A stretch of DNA of 64,000 bases from Symsagittifera roscoffensis (GCF_963678635.1 NC_087067.1:23879547-23943546), one strand, 5' to 3'. Positions 8,871-19,696 are shown, numbered from the stretch's first letter. Notes: generated by a model not told the origin, from the letters alone. Numbers and translations: made by a program.

Positions 8871-9728
8871 AGAGTTCAGTCAAGGCTGCCTCTTATCACC
8901 GTTTCGGTTCCTGCTCGCCATAGACTGGGTGATGAAGCAGACGACAGAAGGAACGGAGAATGGCATCCAGTGGACCCTCTGGACTCAGTTAGACGACTTG
9001 GACTTCCCCGAAGACCTCGCCCTACTCTCACACAGTCGTCAGCAGATGCAGGAGAAAACGTCAAGTCTAGCCGCCAACGCTTCCCAAGTAGGCCTGCAAA
9101 TCCACCCCCACAAGACCAAGATCTTGAAAACCAACTCTACTAGCACTGAGCCAGTAAATCTAGGTGACAACAACCTGGAAGAAGTCGAGACCTTCACATA
9201 TCTAGGAAGCGTAGTGAACGAACAGGGAGGAACTGACGCAGACGTGAAAACCCGCATCGAAAAAGAAAGAGTATCCTTCATCACCCTCAAGAACATCTGG
9301 AGATCACACCTCATCAAACACGCACCAAAATCCGCCTATTTAACTCGAACATGATGTACGGAGCGGAAACATGGCGAACAACAAAAACCACCACCAAGAG
9401 GGTGCAAACGTTCATCAACTCCTGTCTAAGAATAAACCTCAAGATCCACTGGCTGGATACCATCAGCAACGCGAGTCTTTGGGAAAGAACAAACCAAGTG
9501 CCAGTGGAGGAAGAGATCAGGAGGAGAAGATGGGGTTGGATTGGCCACACATTGCGGAAACCAACATTCAACATCACCTGCCAGGCCCTGATATGGAATT
9601 CCCAGGACAAGAGAAAACGAAAGAGACCGAAGAACACGTGGAGAAGGGTCCTGGAGGCCGACGTCAAGCAGACAGGTCACACCTGGAGGAAACTGGAGCA
9701 AATCGCCCAGGATCGAGGACGATGAAGT
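8871..9728 (+). pseudogene. LINE reverse transcriptase C-terminal half, RTE-like, frame-broken
   Basis: The plus strand codes FSQGCLLSPFRFLLAIDWV, then GIQWTLWTQLDDLDFPEDLA, where the usual catalytic ADD reads PED. Then come KTKIL, a TFTYLGS motif, and after a frameshift near 9325 [18 protein letters not shown], and [18 protein letters not shown] with a basic tail. These are the RT palm/thumb and the conserved C-terminal motif of an RTE-like LINE; the clade call is less certain than the LINE call. The missing catalytic Asp and the frameshift make it dead. The coding sequence stops abruptly at the Gypsy LTR (9729) and resumes beyond it at 15907. Confidence 0.8.
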
Positions 9729-9927
9729 TGTGATATCCTACGAGGTATCTTGTTGTAAAATTAATTTCAAGAATGCATTATCTTGATCGTAATAAATAGT
9801 TTTTCTTGTTGGTTTTTTTAGTTACTGAGAGTGGTTCTCTAGTACATACTCTGAACTCTCCGCTGTGTACCAAAAGTCTCAGATCTAAATGACCTTGGAC
9901 ACTTATCATAATAAACTAATTATAACA
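9729..9927 (-). repeat. Gypsy 3' LTR
   Basis: About 199 bp, beginning TGTTATAATTAG and ending GGATATCACA on the minus strand (TG...CA). Nearly identical over its length to the copy at 15697-15906, with a small deletion near its 3' end. Confidence 0.85.
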
Positions 9928-10720
9928 CTGAAGGTTCTCTTGATGGCGAGGCTTAAGCCTCCCCCTGATTCGGTGTCTTTAGAAGTTACTATGGTTTGGC
10001 TTTGTTGAAACCGTTCTACTGGGTTTACAAAGTCCGCCAGCTCCACCTGCCGTCGCAGTTCTTCATCAGAATCGGTTTCCTCCAACTTTTTGGGAGAACT
10101 GATCTTCTGCAACTTCTTGCGTGGCTCTGCTGACGGGCTTTTTTCCTGCTCCCTAAGTCTGGTCCTGCGGTAGATTGATATCGCTTGTGAAATGTCTGTT
10201 TTCCGGTATATCGATCCTGCCGAAGTCTTTACTGTCGATCCTGTTTGCGCCGTTGTTTTTCCTTTTACCGGCTTCATGAGTGCTTGCCCGCTTCCATAAG
10301 TCGTTTTTACGTAGAATCGTTTTTTTCCGGAGAATGTGAAGGTTCGTCTTCTTTATCTTCGATGAATCCCTTCTCCCATGACTAAATAACCTCTTTCCGG
10401 AGCTCAAGGGTTTGACTGTCCAGTTGTGTCCACTAGTCTTCTGATGTCGTTTTTCGCTGCATCTTTACGCTCCTCATTCCACTGAGCGTTCGCCTCCGAC
10501 AGCTCTTTTAGTGCTTTCGCTCGTTGGCGGTCTCGGTCTGGGTACAGTTGCTGCTTGTACAGCGGGCTGTTGTCTCTGCTGCGCTTTCCCTTTCTTACGA
10601 TCTTCGAGTTCTCTCTGGATTGATCGATCCTCCGTTTGAGCTGTGACGCCGTCAATGCCGACCGTTCCAGGTGCTGTTTGTCTAAATAGTCAGAGTTACT
10701 TATAAACTTATCGCGTAGAA
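9928..10720 (-). pseudogene. Gypsy pol C-terminal tail, frame-broken
   Basis: Minus-strand frames give a highly charged tail: SQLKRRIDQSRENSKIVRK, then QWNEERKDAAKNDIRRL, then Lys/Arg/Ser-rich sequence to the LTR. Charged tails after integrase are usual in this Gypsy group. Several frame changes (near 10405 and 10277) break it. No envelope-like membrane protein is visible. Confidence 0.5.
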
Positions 10721-11550
10721 TCTAAAATTTAGAATTTTTTGGAAGTGTGCCTGAAATGGAGATACTTGACTGGTTTTCGGTTTGTTCCACCGTAAATCAC
10801 GAATTATTGTACTAATGCATAGTTTGATCGGTCGTTGATTTTCCTCTAGTAACATTACCCCCAATCTTCGCTTTATTCTTTGTATAATTCATTCTACTAG
10901 TCCACACCCTCGATAGTCGCCGACCAGACAGCATTCTTGTTCAATATTGTTGTCAATACAAATTTTTTTAAGTGTTTCCTTTCAAAGCCCGAGAATTGAT
11001 CGGAACGTATCGATTCTGAAATGCCATGTGTGTCTATGTAAGATCGCATAAATTGTACCGTACACTTTCCACTCGTTGATTTAGTGATTTTTTACTAAAG
11101 GAAATTTCGAGAATCGATCTATAGCTACTAGAAGATAAATGTTTTTTCCTTTGTGTTTTTCTAACGGTCCCGCGTAATCTAATTGTACTTCTTGACCCGG
11201 CTGCTTAAGCAGTGTCAGCGGTTTTGACGAATTTTTTGGTTTGAGGTATTTTGCGTTCTTACCATATCTGGTGCAACTACGGTATTCTTCCGCGAAATTC
11301 ACTATGTCTTTGTGCATATGCGGCCACCACAGGTATTGTGAGACTCCAAGCTTGGCCTTTTGCCCGGATGTCCTCGATAGATTCTTTTGAGCACTGCCTG
11401 TCGCAATTGTACTGGTGCTGCCAGTCTGTTATCCACCAGAATGCAGTCGTCTTCCACCGCCCTCTGCGACCACAGAGGATTAGTATATGGTCCCATTAGC
11501 TCGAATCCTTGTTTGTCCCCTCGTTCTACTACTTGTCTGAGCCGATCCAT
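10721..11550 (-). pseudogene. Gypsy integrase, frame-broken
   Basis: An H2C2 zinc-binding N-terminus is visible across two frames: IYRGHPGKRP, then MHKDIVNFAEEYRSCTRYG, giving the H-H-C-C set. The catalytic core starts QLDYAGPLEKHKGKNIYLL with the first Asp, then IRSDQFSGF with the second Asp, and after a stop an IKRRLGVMLLEEN segment, a conserved motif in this Gypsy group. At least one in-frame stop and frameshifts near 11080 and 11300 make it non-functional. Confidence 0.75.
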
Positions 11551-12667
11551 CCAAGTGTACTCTGATGTCAGCTCTTGTCGAAAAGTTGTGAAAGATTATC
11601 CAACATGTCTTCCATGGGTTGCCATTGCAGCTTCTGTTCATCTCGTGACCTTTGTGTTTGTTTTCTTGATGGCTCGATAGTACAAATTTTTGATTTCTCG
11701 TCCATCTCATCTGTGGTCGTAAGGTCAATTTCACTCATCTGCACAGCGCTCACTTTCCTTTCTTCCGGTGTTGCCGGTGATATGCTTTTTGGCGCTTGTA
11801 CGCTCTCCTCCGTCACCGCTTCCAGTTTTCGAGTGCTGCTTGGTGGTGTGCTGGACCCCCCAATCAATTGCCAGAATGATATTCGCCTTCTGTCCGCCTC
11901 TCTTTCCTGGTCCTCTGACAGTTGCCACTTTACTCGGGACTGGTGTCTTGTTTCATTATCTGAGCTGTTTCTATTCTTTCGGCTCCCTCTAATTGTTTTC
12001 CTTGTCCGTTGTGGTGTTAATGTGACCTCCTCTTCTTTTGACAGTTAAATTGCGTTGTTCATTGATCGATCCACCTCGGGTATAGAATGCTCTATTCTCT
12101 GTCCTCGCTTCGCCATCCCTATGGTGTGTCCAACCACCAGTCCAATGGTCGGTTAAAGTTTCTTTCTGACATCTCCTTCCGTGAGTCTGTTTCTGTATTA
12201 TTTTTCGTTGAATTTTGTACTGTTTTTGCAATTTTATTGCTCGAATTTTTGCTGGGTTGAAATGAAGAGAAAATAATTTGTTTTGTTTGCGAACTGCTGT
12301 TTAGCTGTTTGGATGGTCGCGAAAGTTCATTTATTTCGTTCCGGTCGAGCTTTGCTCGTTTTTGACCGTTTTTTGGTTGCCATAGCAACCACGAGGTGAT
12401 GGATTATTCGCTACATTTCTTTCTAGAAAATTCTAGAATATTTTCGTTCTGGTTGAGCGAACAGGTGTTTTCTAGCCTACTGTTTAAGCAATTCTGAAGC
12501 TTTGTGAAAGGAAATAATTGTTGCTACCACAAATTTTTCGTCTTATTTTGTTTCGGGCCAGGGAGCATTATACGGATAACGCGATAAATAATCGACAATC
12601 CCCATGTTCCTCCCTGGAATGTGAACAATTTTAAATTGTTAGGGCAATAACTGATTGACCCATCGGA
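11551..12667 (-). pseudogene. Gypsy spacer between RNase H and integrase, degraded
   Basis: About 1.1 kb of minus-strand sequence with hydrophilic Ser/Thr/Lys/Glu-rich frames (for example SPATPEERKVSAVQMSEIDL) and several frame changes, so the original frame is unclear. It is longer than the usual connection between the two enzymes and may include an insertion. Confidence 0.4.
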
Positions 12668-12877
12668 TCAACCGTGATTGATACATTTTTTGTTTGGTTT
12701 GTTCCCATCCAGGGCTGAAGTTAAGTGTTTATGATCCGTTGAAATGGTAAACTCCTTCCCGAGTAGGTAGTGTTTGTATCTGTCAACTGCCCAAACAACT
12801 GCAAGTAACTCTAGTTCGTGTGTTGAATATTTTTTTGTGAATTTGGGTACCTTCATGCAAACGAAATTGGAGCCCAC
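12668..12877 (-). pseudogene. Gypsy RNase H fragment
   Basis: KKYSTHELELLAVVWAVDRYKHYLLGKEFTISTDHKHL is a textbook Gypsy RNase H segment, with the catalytic Glu (YSTHELE) and Asp (STDHK). Only this part is in one frame. Confidence 0.8.
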
Positions 12878-13352
12878 AACCCATCGTCAGTCTGTTGTTC
12901 GAGTGTGGCCCCCAAGCCGTTATGGCTTGCATCGAATTTAACCCTTGTATCCCGGTTTGCATCGTAGTAATGTACTTTGGAAATGTTAGCTACTGCGCTT
13001 TCTATCGTGTCAAACTCTACTGTGTGTTCATCCCCACCCTCGAGTTTTTTTTACTGGTAGTTTCATTTTCTTTAACTTTTTCTTTTGGTCTTCCTCTTTA
13101 AGGAGTGGACGAAGTTCATCTGCTAAACTTGCTGCGTTTGGGATGAATACTACCCAGAAAAGATCTTAACTACTTAAGTGATTTAGGTGGGTTAACATTT
13201 TGAATGGCTTCTGTTTTTGTGAATTTAGGTGTAACCTCCGATTCCGAAAGGTGATGGCCTAGCCAGTCAACTTGATTTTCGAAGAATTCACATTTTGATA
13301 CCTTCAACGCTAGATTTTCATCATTCAAACTTTTTAGTACCTTCTCTACTAA

Positions 13353-13934
13353 TTATTCGTGTTCTGTTTCGTTTCCTTTTGACACAATGAGGATATCGTC
13401 TAGGAAACAAAAGATATTTTTTGAGTGCTTGATCGGTCGCTCCATGGCTTTTTGAAACTCGGCCGGCATGTCAGCCAGACTATAAAACCCTGTGAGGAAC
13501 CGATACGTTCCTGTTGCGTTTCCCCCGACGATATTGAATTTACACTGTCTCGCTGTGTCTGCAGCGAGTTTTAACTGACTATACGCATATTTTAGGTCTA
13601 ACACTGTGAAGTAGAGTGTGCCCTCTTTCTTATCTGTGACAATCTGACTTACCCCATCAATAAGCTCGTCCACGTTACGCATCTGATACATGTTTTTGAA
13701 AAGTTGTCTGTTCATTGATTTTGCATCATGTGCCAATTTTATCGAATCACCTTTTTCTACTGTTATTACAATTGGAGCTATGAAACAATCACTTGTGGTT
13801 TTATCCAACTTAGTTTTGTGACCCTCTGTCAGTAGTTTTTCAATTTCTTTTTCTACCTTGTCTTGTATATGAATTGATATTATTCTCCCTTTTTCCTGAA
13901 TTGTGCACAAAGGATATTTGAATTTTGAGCTCAC
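13353..13934 (-). pseudogene. Gypsy reverse transcriptase
   Basis: A 193 aa open frame covers the fingers and palm: YFTVLDLKYAYSQLKL (first catalytic Asp), RFLTGFYSLADMPAEFQ, and FCFLDDILIVSKG, the F/YxDD box in its common Gypsy form LDD. The enzyme's start and its thumb are in other frames. It belongs to the same broken pol as the neighbouring fragments. Confidence 0.85.
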
Positions 13935-14028
13935 TATGTGGTTTGAGATCCCCTTTCTTAAAAACTAATCGTTAAATTTTGTTAAGAGTTTGTTTTTCCA
14001 ACCTTCCAACTGCTCGCACATGAGCACG

Positions 14029-14649
14029 TCAAACCTTGACAGTTTTTTTTCGGGCTGGTTTCTGTGTGGTCGAGATCACCACCTGTCCTTGTAGATCCAT
14101 GCCCATTATGCATCCAGTCTTGCGTTCCGTCACTAAGAACTTGGCACCTTTTACTTCCCAACCCGCAGATCGCAGATTTATCTTTAACGCCCCCAGAACA
14201 TAGATCGGTTGTTTATTGTAATCTACGAATTGTGTAGCCAAGGTTAGTTTTTCGGCCGGTTTACATCGTGCCATTTTTGATTTTTCAATGATTTCCTTTG
14301 TCGTCGCTCAATTTAGAAAAGATACTGGAGTTCCCGTATCTGCTGTCAATTGAATTGTTTGACTTTCTTTTCGTACCATAGCCTTTAGCGATTTTATTTT
14401 ATAGGACGTTGGATCTCTAATTAGGTCAATTTTTTGGATGCTCACCCTTTGTCCCAACAATTGTTGGATTCTCTCCTTGATCTTTTCTCCCACATATCTT
14501 GAGATTCGTGCCCCTTCTGATAAATGTGGTTGCATTGACATCATTTCGAGTTCACTACATGATCCGAAGTCTTCTCTTATGAGATTGCATCCCTCTTCTG
14601 ATCTTTCCGAATCTTCCATAACTTCAATCACTTGCTGAGACCTACACAT
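14029..14649 (-). pseudogene. Gypsy aspartic protease region
   Basis: Frame 14649-14308 ends IQLTADTGTPVSFLN, carrying the DTG active-site triad of a retroviral-type protease. The following frame, 14274-14029, continues the fold with LGALKINLRSAGWEV and the second psi-loop (GCIMGMDLQGQV). A stop/frameshift at about 14300 separates the two, so the enzyme is inactive as it stands. Confidence 0.7.
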
Positions 14650-15697
14650 TTTCGCGAATCGATTGGGTTTTACAAGTTTTACTCATTGCCATGCAGGTTT
14701 TCAGGTGTCCCTGATCAAATGCGCGTCCACATCTTTTGCATGGTTTTGCTTAACCACCGGAATTATTTGGTCTAATGTTGTTTTGTCGTTTTTTGTTTTC
14801 CCTCTTGTACTAATGTTTTCTTGTTTTCCCATTCGAGTTTCGTACTGCCATCACTGGTTCTTGTTTTATCTTCACTCCTGAATTGTAACTAGTACTCATT
14901 CCTGCCACTGTTGCTGCATTCGTCTTTTGGAACGCCCTTGTGGTCCATTTACTATGTTCAACTTTTATGGCTCTCTTGAGTACTTCCTCGGGCTCAAGTG
15001 TTTCAAACGTTAGAGTGTCCTGCAACGTCAACTTTTTCATTTTAGATGCGAATAAATCTCGAACAATTTCATTTTCAAGATTTTCTAACTCCGATCGTGC
15101 TGCTTGAGCAGTTAACGCCTCATGGAATGCTTCCAACTTTTCCCCTGGTTCTTGCAGTCTAGTAAAGAGTTTGTATCTTTCATACGTTACATATTTGACG
15201 TTTTGGAATGAAGTCGATGCTAAATTCGTGATTTCCTTGAATAACATTTCGGAAATTTCAGCATGTGGGTTTTTCTGTTGAAATCTTTTCTTTACTTCTG
15301 TTCCTAGAGAGAGGAATAATCTGGATACAAGCTTCTTTTGTACCTCATTATAATAAACATTGTGACCACCCCTTGGACCACGTGTTCTCTTCTCCTCATT
15401 CTCCAGCATAACTTGATCTCTTGCTAATTTATCTCTGAGGTTTCTGGCTGTTATCGCAGTTTCATCTTCTCCCGCGCGTGGTGTCTCTGGTCTTGATGGT
15501 GGTTCTTCCAGTATGTCTTTTGGGTCCTCCAGCATAACTTCTGGGTTGACATTTTCTTTCACTGTTACAGCCATTAGAAATTGTTCTAACCAGATCTTGA
15601 ATTGACACGGTGGGTCTAGATTGGCTGACGCCCAAAATACTGGTATTCCCATATCAGTACGGCTGTCCTGAGCTGAGAATCCTGCTGGCTGCGCCAT
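14650..15697 (-). pseudogene. Gypsy gag with zinc knuckle
   Basis: A 295 aa open frame starts MAQPAGFSAQDSRTD at 15697 and runs to 14810. The N-terminal FKIWLEQFLMAVTV block and a helical capsid-like region follow. In a shifted frame just beyond, near 14740, CKRCGRAFDQGHLKTC gives a C-x2-C-x9-H-x4-C knuckle. The start codon straddles the LTR/primer-binding-site junction: its A is the last LTR base and its TG begins the primer-binding site TGGCGCAGCC. The frame is open for almost 900 bases, the best-preserved part of this element. Confidence 0.75.
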
Positions 15698-15906
15698 GTG
15701 ATATCCTATGAGGTATCTTGCTGTAAATTTTGTCTAATTTGTAATTCAAGAATGTATTATCTTGATCGTAATAAATAGTTTTTCTTGTTGGTTGTTTTAG
15801 TTACTGAGAGCGGTTCTCTAGTTCATACTCTGAACTCTCCGCTGTGTACCAAAAGTCTCAGATCTAAATGACTTTGGACACTTATCATAATAAACTAATT
15901 ATAACA
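15697..15906 (-). repeat. Gypsy 5' LTR
   Basis: About 210 bp, TGTTATAATTAG...GGATATCACA on the minus strand, followed immediately by a primer-binding site starting TGGCGCAGCC (15696 downward). An AATAAA-type signal is present as TTTATT on the plus strand near 15773. Confidence 0.85.
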
Positions 15907-16019
15907 CTGAAGGTTATGGTTACATCATCATTACTGCTATTGCAGTAGCAGTATCACAGGAGGGTAGTCGTTGATGGCATATGCCTCACCAGGAGTATAA
16001 AGGCCTAAGTAAATAAGTA
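15907..16019 (+). mobile_element. 3' end of the LINE split by the Gypsy insertion
   Basis: Codes RVVVDGICLTRSIKA then stop (about 15956-16000), the usual C-terminus of this LINE type, followed by a (TAAG)n-like tail (TAAGTAAATAAGTAAG, about 16004-16019). It is the continuation of the LINE interrupted at 9728. Confidence 0.7.
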
Positions 16020-16633
16020 AGCTGAAAGAAGTTGAATCAGTTTTGACTTTAAATTGAAAGCCAGATCTTCTCTGCTTTCAGATCAGCAGCGGAAAGTTGG
16101 AGTTTGACTCTGAATAACTAAGTACTGACCGTTTTTTTTAAATCTGAATGAAGTTAATTAAAATACTTTTTGTGTTCTTCAAATTACCTAAAATTGATCT
16201 GAAATGTCCTCCCATGCCTGAGTTTCCTCACACTTTTTGTAGTTGTCGTGATGTTAGTTACGACGCATTTTTTGACCAAATACAATCTGCGTTTTTCCCG
16301 TATTTATATGCCAACCATAACCGAATCTAGCACGAGAGTCTAGTTTAGTTATATGCTGCAAATTATTCTCAATAAGTTTTTATGGGTTGCATAATATGGT
16401 CATCGCAGCACGAGTTAAGATCATATCCGGAACAAAGGTTGTAGGACTTGAAATAACCGACCTCCCTGTCCTTCATAACAATTGGCGATTTTGCTTCTTA
16501 TATTTCGCAACTAGAAAGTGTAAAAAAAGTATTTAAGTTATTATGTTATTTTTAGTTCGCATTGTTTTTAATAAATGTGACCGTACAAACAATTGCGAAT
16601 ACAAAAGTCTGACGTTAAACGTTTTGAACTCAC

Positions 16634-17242
16634 TTCGGATATTTTGAAGGCAACCATGATCGGGTCTTCGTTCATAATACACAAATACACCGGCTGAGAG
16701 AGTGCGTGAACTGTTTGGTAGATGGCGTCGAAACGAATAATGTTTCTCGATTCGGTCGGGTCGTAATTCGGAATTTCCAACGGAACTGCGCCGCGCGAAA
16801 ATAAAAATTTCAACATCTGCTCGTTTTCGTTCATTGCGGCAATCATAACGGGAGAAACTCCCGGTTTGTATGTCGTTCCAGTCAACACTGGTCTGTTGAG
16901 GAGCTCGGGATCCCATGTTATAAGATAATCTACGGCCTCTTTGTAACCAATATCAACAGCATAAATTAACTCTTCTTTGACGAAGAAGTCGCATTTTTCA
17001 ACGAGGAATTTAATCAGAGGCATTTGATGGAGATTGATCGCGTTTCCCAGAACAGAGAATCCGAAAGAGTCTCGAAATTGGATTTTGAAGCTGGGATCGA
17101 TAGCCTGAGCTCTAGAGATCAATGATTTCAAAAGTTCGACGGAGTTCGTTTGCTTCAAACACTCAAACATTCTTTGGCGCAAAATTTTCAGCGGATCTTT
17201 GTTGCCTTCTTTTAAATCAAACAATATTTTATTAGAAGCCAT
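16634..17242 (-). CDS. TRPC-like cation channel, exon 1 (ankyrin region)
   Basis: The minus-strand ATG at 17242 (MASNKILFDLKEGN) is the first Met of the open frame and gives 203 codons to the donor GTGAGT at 16633. The product follows TRPC N-termini: ankyrin-type helices (KFLVEKCDFFVKEELIYAV, about residues 80-98), the signature GVSPVMIAAMNENEQMLKFL (about 130-149) that aligns with the TRPC G(I/V)TP(I/V)MLAA repeat, then EDPIMVAFKISE before the splice. A TAG just before the ATG could be a splice or trans-splice acceptor. The Cys/His cluster that normally binds zinc after the last ankyrin repeat of TRPC channels is missing. The exon joins exon 2 at 7909 in phase 0. Confidence 0.8.
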
Positions 17243-18994
17243 TTTTCTATCGGGCAAAAAGATTGATGATTGGTTCAACTATGAATTTATGACTGTCCAC
17301 GCTCGATGGAATAAATTATTACATTTTGATCATAATTATGTTGATGGTTTTGCGTTGTTGGACGGTCTTTAAAAAAACACAACAAATAAGACTGCAAAGT
17401 TTATATTATAAAATATATAAAAAATCATTCATTGTTCGCAAAATAATTATCTGAAGAATCTTGAATATCCGTTGAGTTTTATATAAAGAATCTTGAATAT
17501 CGGTTGAGTTCGAACCATTTAGTTTGACTTACGTTAAGTAGTTGCTGCTGTGCAAAAATCAACGCTCGTTTGATGTATTTTACATAAAGTTTCTCTAGAG
17601 ACCACTGTTTGAGACGCCATCTCAAATCATGACTTTTTAATCACGCGAGGATCTCGAAATTTTCGAGGAGAGGGAGGATCACTATCAAGATTCTGATTTG
17701 AGAAAAACTTAAGTGCCGCAGGCAACTTTTTGAAAAAAAACTTCAAAACGACAACGAATTCTGAGATAACTATATTTAAGGCAATGATCAATTAATTATA
17801 ATTTTCTGGTAAAATGTGTATTTTGTTTGTCAAGCCTCAGTTTTGTACACTTATCTCATCTTTTTTAATTAATACACAAAAAGAAAAATTATTTCTTGAA
17901 AAATCCTTTCACTTAGTTATTTTCTGGAAATTAACATAGATCTAAAAATGAGATAGGACTGTTATGTCGATTAATTGCCAGGAGCAGAAGTCACTCGAGA
18001 GATCGAAAGATCTGATGATCTCTCAAAATGCCTCAAGTTACACAAATCGATTTTAAGATAGTTTATTATGATTATATAGAAATGAAGGCACATTTTGTAC
18101 GGTTTTGAGCAAAAAAATCGCGTTTTCGAAAAAAAGCGCGTCATCGAAAAATTGTTTTTTTGGGCTCATTTGTAATTATATAATAAAAGCAGATTGTTTT
18201 TAAAAGTGCATAGGAGTTTTTTCAATTTACCCTAAAGTCGAAGTTAACATGTGTCACAATTACACAAATCATCATTTGAAATAACTGCAATCCAACCTGG
18301 CTTCTAAGCGGATTTTAAGTAATTTTTTTGAAAATAATGACCTAATTTTCCTACGTCAACCAAATCGATTTCTCAGTTCTCCTAAAATCACTTAAATGCC
18401 CTTGCAGTTTGGAGTTCTGAAATACGAGAGCAAGATCCAAACTAATTGGATATATCTTGTATTGAAAGGGATAAATCAGCCCTCTTTTTGTATTATTTTG
18501 CACCAATTTATCCGAGTTCAACTTAACTGAACCTAATTTTAATTGTTTTTGGTGAAAAAGTTATATTTGGAAAACTTCTTGGTGCGTCATGGCTGCGTTT
18601 GAATTAAATTTTTGATAAACAATCGTGAACGAATAAACAAGAATACGTGAAGCGGTTATAAAAGCGAAGGATGGTCAGAGTAAGATGAATCACGGTCAAA
18701 AATGGTTCTTTGTTTATCAGAATAAAAGCAATCTTATCGAAATTTGTCATTTTTCTCAAATTAAGTGCTTCAGAAACTTTCACTGTCATTGATTACAGGT
18801 AGCTTTATTTGAAATAAGTTAGTCATAGAGATGCAGTTTTTTTGGAGCTCGCATGCAACTAAAAAATGGAAGTTGTTGAGTTTGATTTTCAGCCTTTTTC
18901 ACCCAGAAATTTCAGGAGAAATTAGAAAAATCACGCAGCTCATTTCCTACTCCCGATTGTTTGATCGTACGATTAATATCCGAGGAAGAGTGGG
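17243..18994. other. No gene seen
   Basis: AT-rich upstream flank of the TRPC-like gene. It contains a short tandem repeat (GAATCTTGAATATC[CG]GTTGAG, two copies at about 17457-17510). Open frames are short and low-complexity. The channel promoter would be expected in its left part, but I see no clear element. Confidence 0.5.
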
Positions 18995-19002
18995 GTAGCA
19001 GG

Positions 19003-19409
19003 CAGGGGCGGATCTCGGATTTTCTCGAGGGGGGGTGCGGATTTTCAAAAAAAAAATTCGAAATTTTTGTCGACTTTTTTTTTTTTAGGTCGACCGATTT
19101 GATTTTTCGAGCTCTCCCTAAGCCTGTTTAGTCCCTATTATGGCCAAATTTTCTGCGCCGCAGGCAAAATTTTGAAAAAACAGTCCAAAAAAGGCATTTT
19201 TAGGTCGCTTTTTCTCGCGTTTTTTCGGCGCGCGCTCCCCCCTTAAATTTAGTATATATTGGCGCCTAAGGCGCCTTTAGAAAAATTTTAGGGTTGGTCG
19301 GCCAAAACTGGATTTCTTAAAAGTACCAAAGAGGGGACCCTTTGGGTCGGCAGGGGGCCGAATCCCTGAGAGGGGGCGTCCGCCCCCCGCCCCCCTAAAT
19401 CCGCCCCTG
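19003..19409 (+). mobile_element. hAT-type MITE, full length, with perfect 8 bp target-site duplication
   Basis: A 407 bp element with termini CAGGGGCGGATCT and AAATCCGCCCCTG (11 bp core inverted repeat CAGGGGCGGAT). It is flanked on both sides by GTAGCAGG (18995-19002 and 19410-19417), the 8 bp duplication expected for hAT transposases. It has no coding capacity. Internal landmarks recur in other copies: CTCGAGGGGG, GTCGAC, GCGCCGCAGG, GGCGCGCGCTCC and GGTCGGCAGGGG. Confidence 0.92.
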
Positions 19410-19567
19410 GTAGCAGGCACGAACACCCTTGAACAAAGTTTTTTTAGTGTGATCAACCCCTTGGGTGGGAAAGAACTATGGAATAGGGTGTATGTTTTCT
19501 TTCCGAGTTTGACTGCCTCAAAGTAAAGAACGAAGGGTTAAGCTGCAATCAGGTAACATATTAAAGC

Positions 19568-19696
19568 ATCTTTTGTAATGATTTGGATTTTCAAAAAAAA
19601 ACATTCAAAATTGGTGCCATAGTGTTAAGGAACTACTCGTTCGTTCGTTTTTCAGAATAAGTTAGATAAATGTTTACAGGGTTGAATTCTGGCTTT
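19568..19696 (+). repeat. Dispersed repeat (copy 1)
   Basis: CTTTTGTAATGATTTGG onwards recurs at 40889-41037 in the same orientation, including TTCGTTCGTT and GTTAGATAAATG. Both copies lie next to hAT MITE sequence. Confidence 0.6.

Larger units (their letters stand above)
9729..15906 (-). mobile_element. Ty3/Gypsy LTR retrotransposon, decayed, 6.2 kb
   Basis: Minus-strand element bounded by direct LTRs at 15697-15906 (5') and 9729-9927 (3'). Order on the minus strand is gag, zinc knuckle, aspartic protease, reverse transcriptase, RNase H, integrase, C-terminal tail, i.e. the Gypsy order with integrase after RNase H. Frames are broken in many places. It lies within the 3' part of a LINE: LINE coding sequence stops at 9728 and its 3' end continues at 15907. 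A clean target-site duplication is not evident. Confidence 0.88.
7910..16633 (-). other. Intron of the TRPC-like gene (8.7 kb) filled with retrotransposons
   Basis: Minus-strand donor GTGAGT begins at 16633 directly after the codons for FKISE; the acceptor AG ends at 7910. The resulting protein join gives exactly the spacing found in TRPC proteins between the DP(V/I) motif and the following CKDF/CEQF motif. The intron contains an inverted/split LINE (about 8471-9728 and 15907-16019) and a Gypsy element (9729-15906). The remaining parts (7930-8470 and 16020-16560) show no gene; 8100-8180 resembles a dispersed repeat also seen near 20400 and 29140. Confidence 0.8.

Noticed and set aside
16568-17278. 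Longer TRPC exon 1 frame starting at 17278 and ending at 16568
   Set aside because: The codon at 17278 is TTG, not ATG, and the last 22 codons lie beyond a strong GTGAGT donor that yields the exact TRPC spacing with exon 2.
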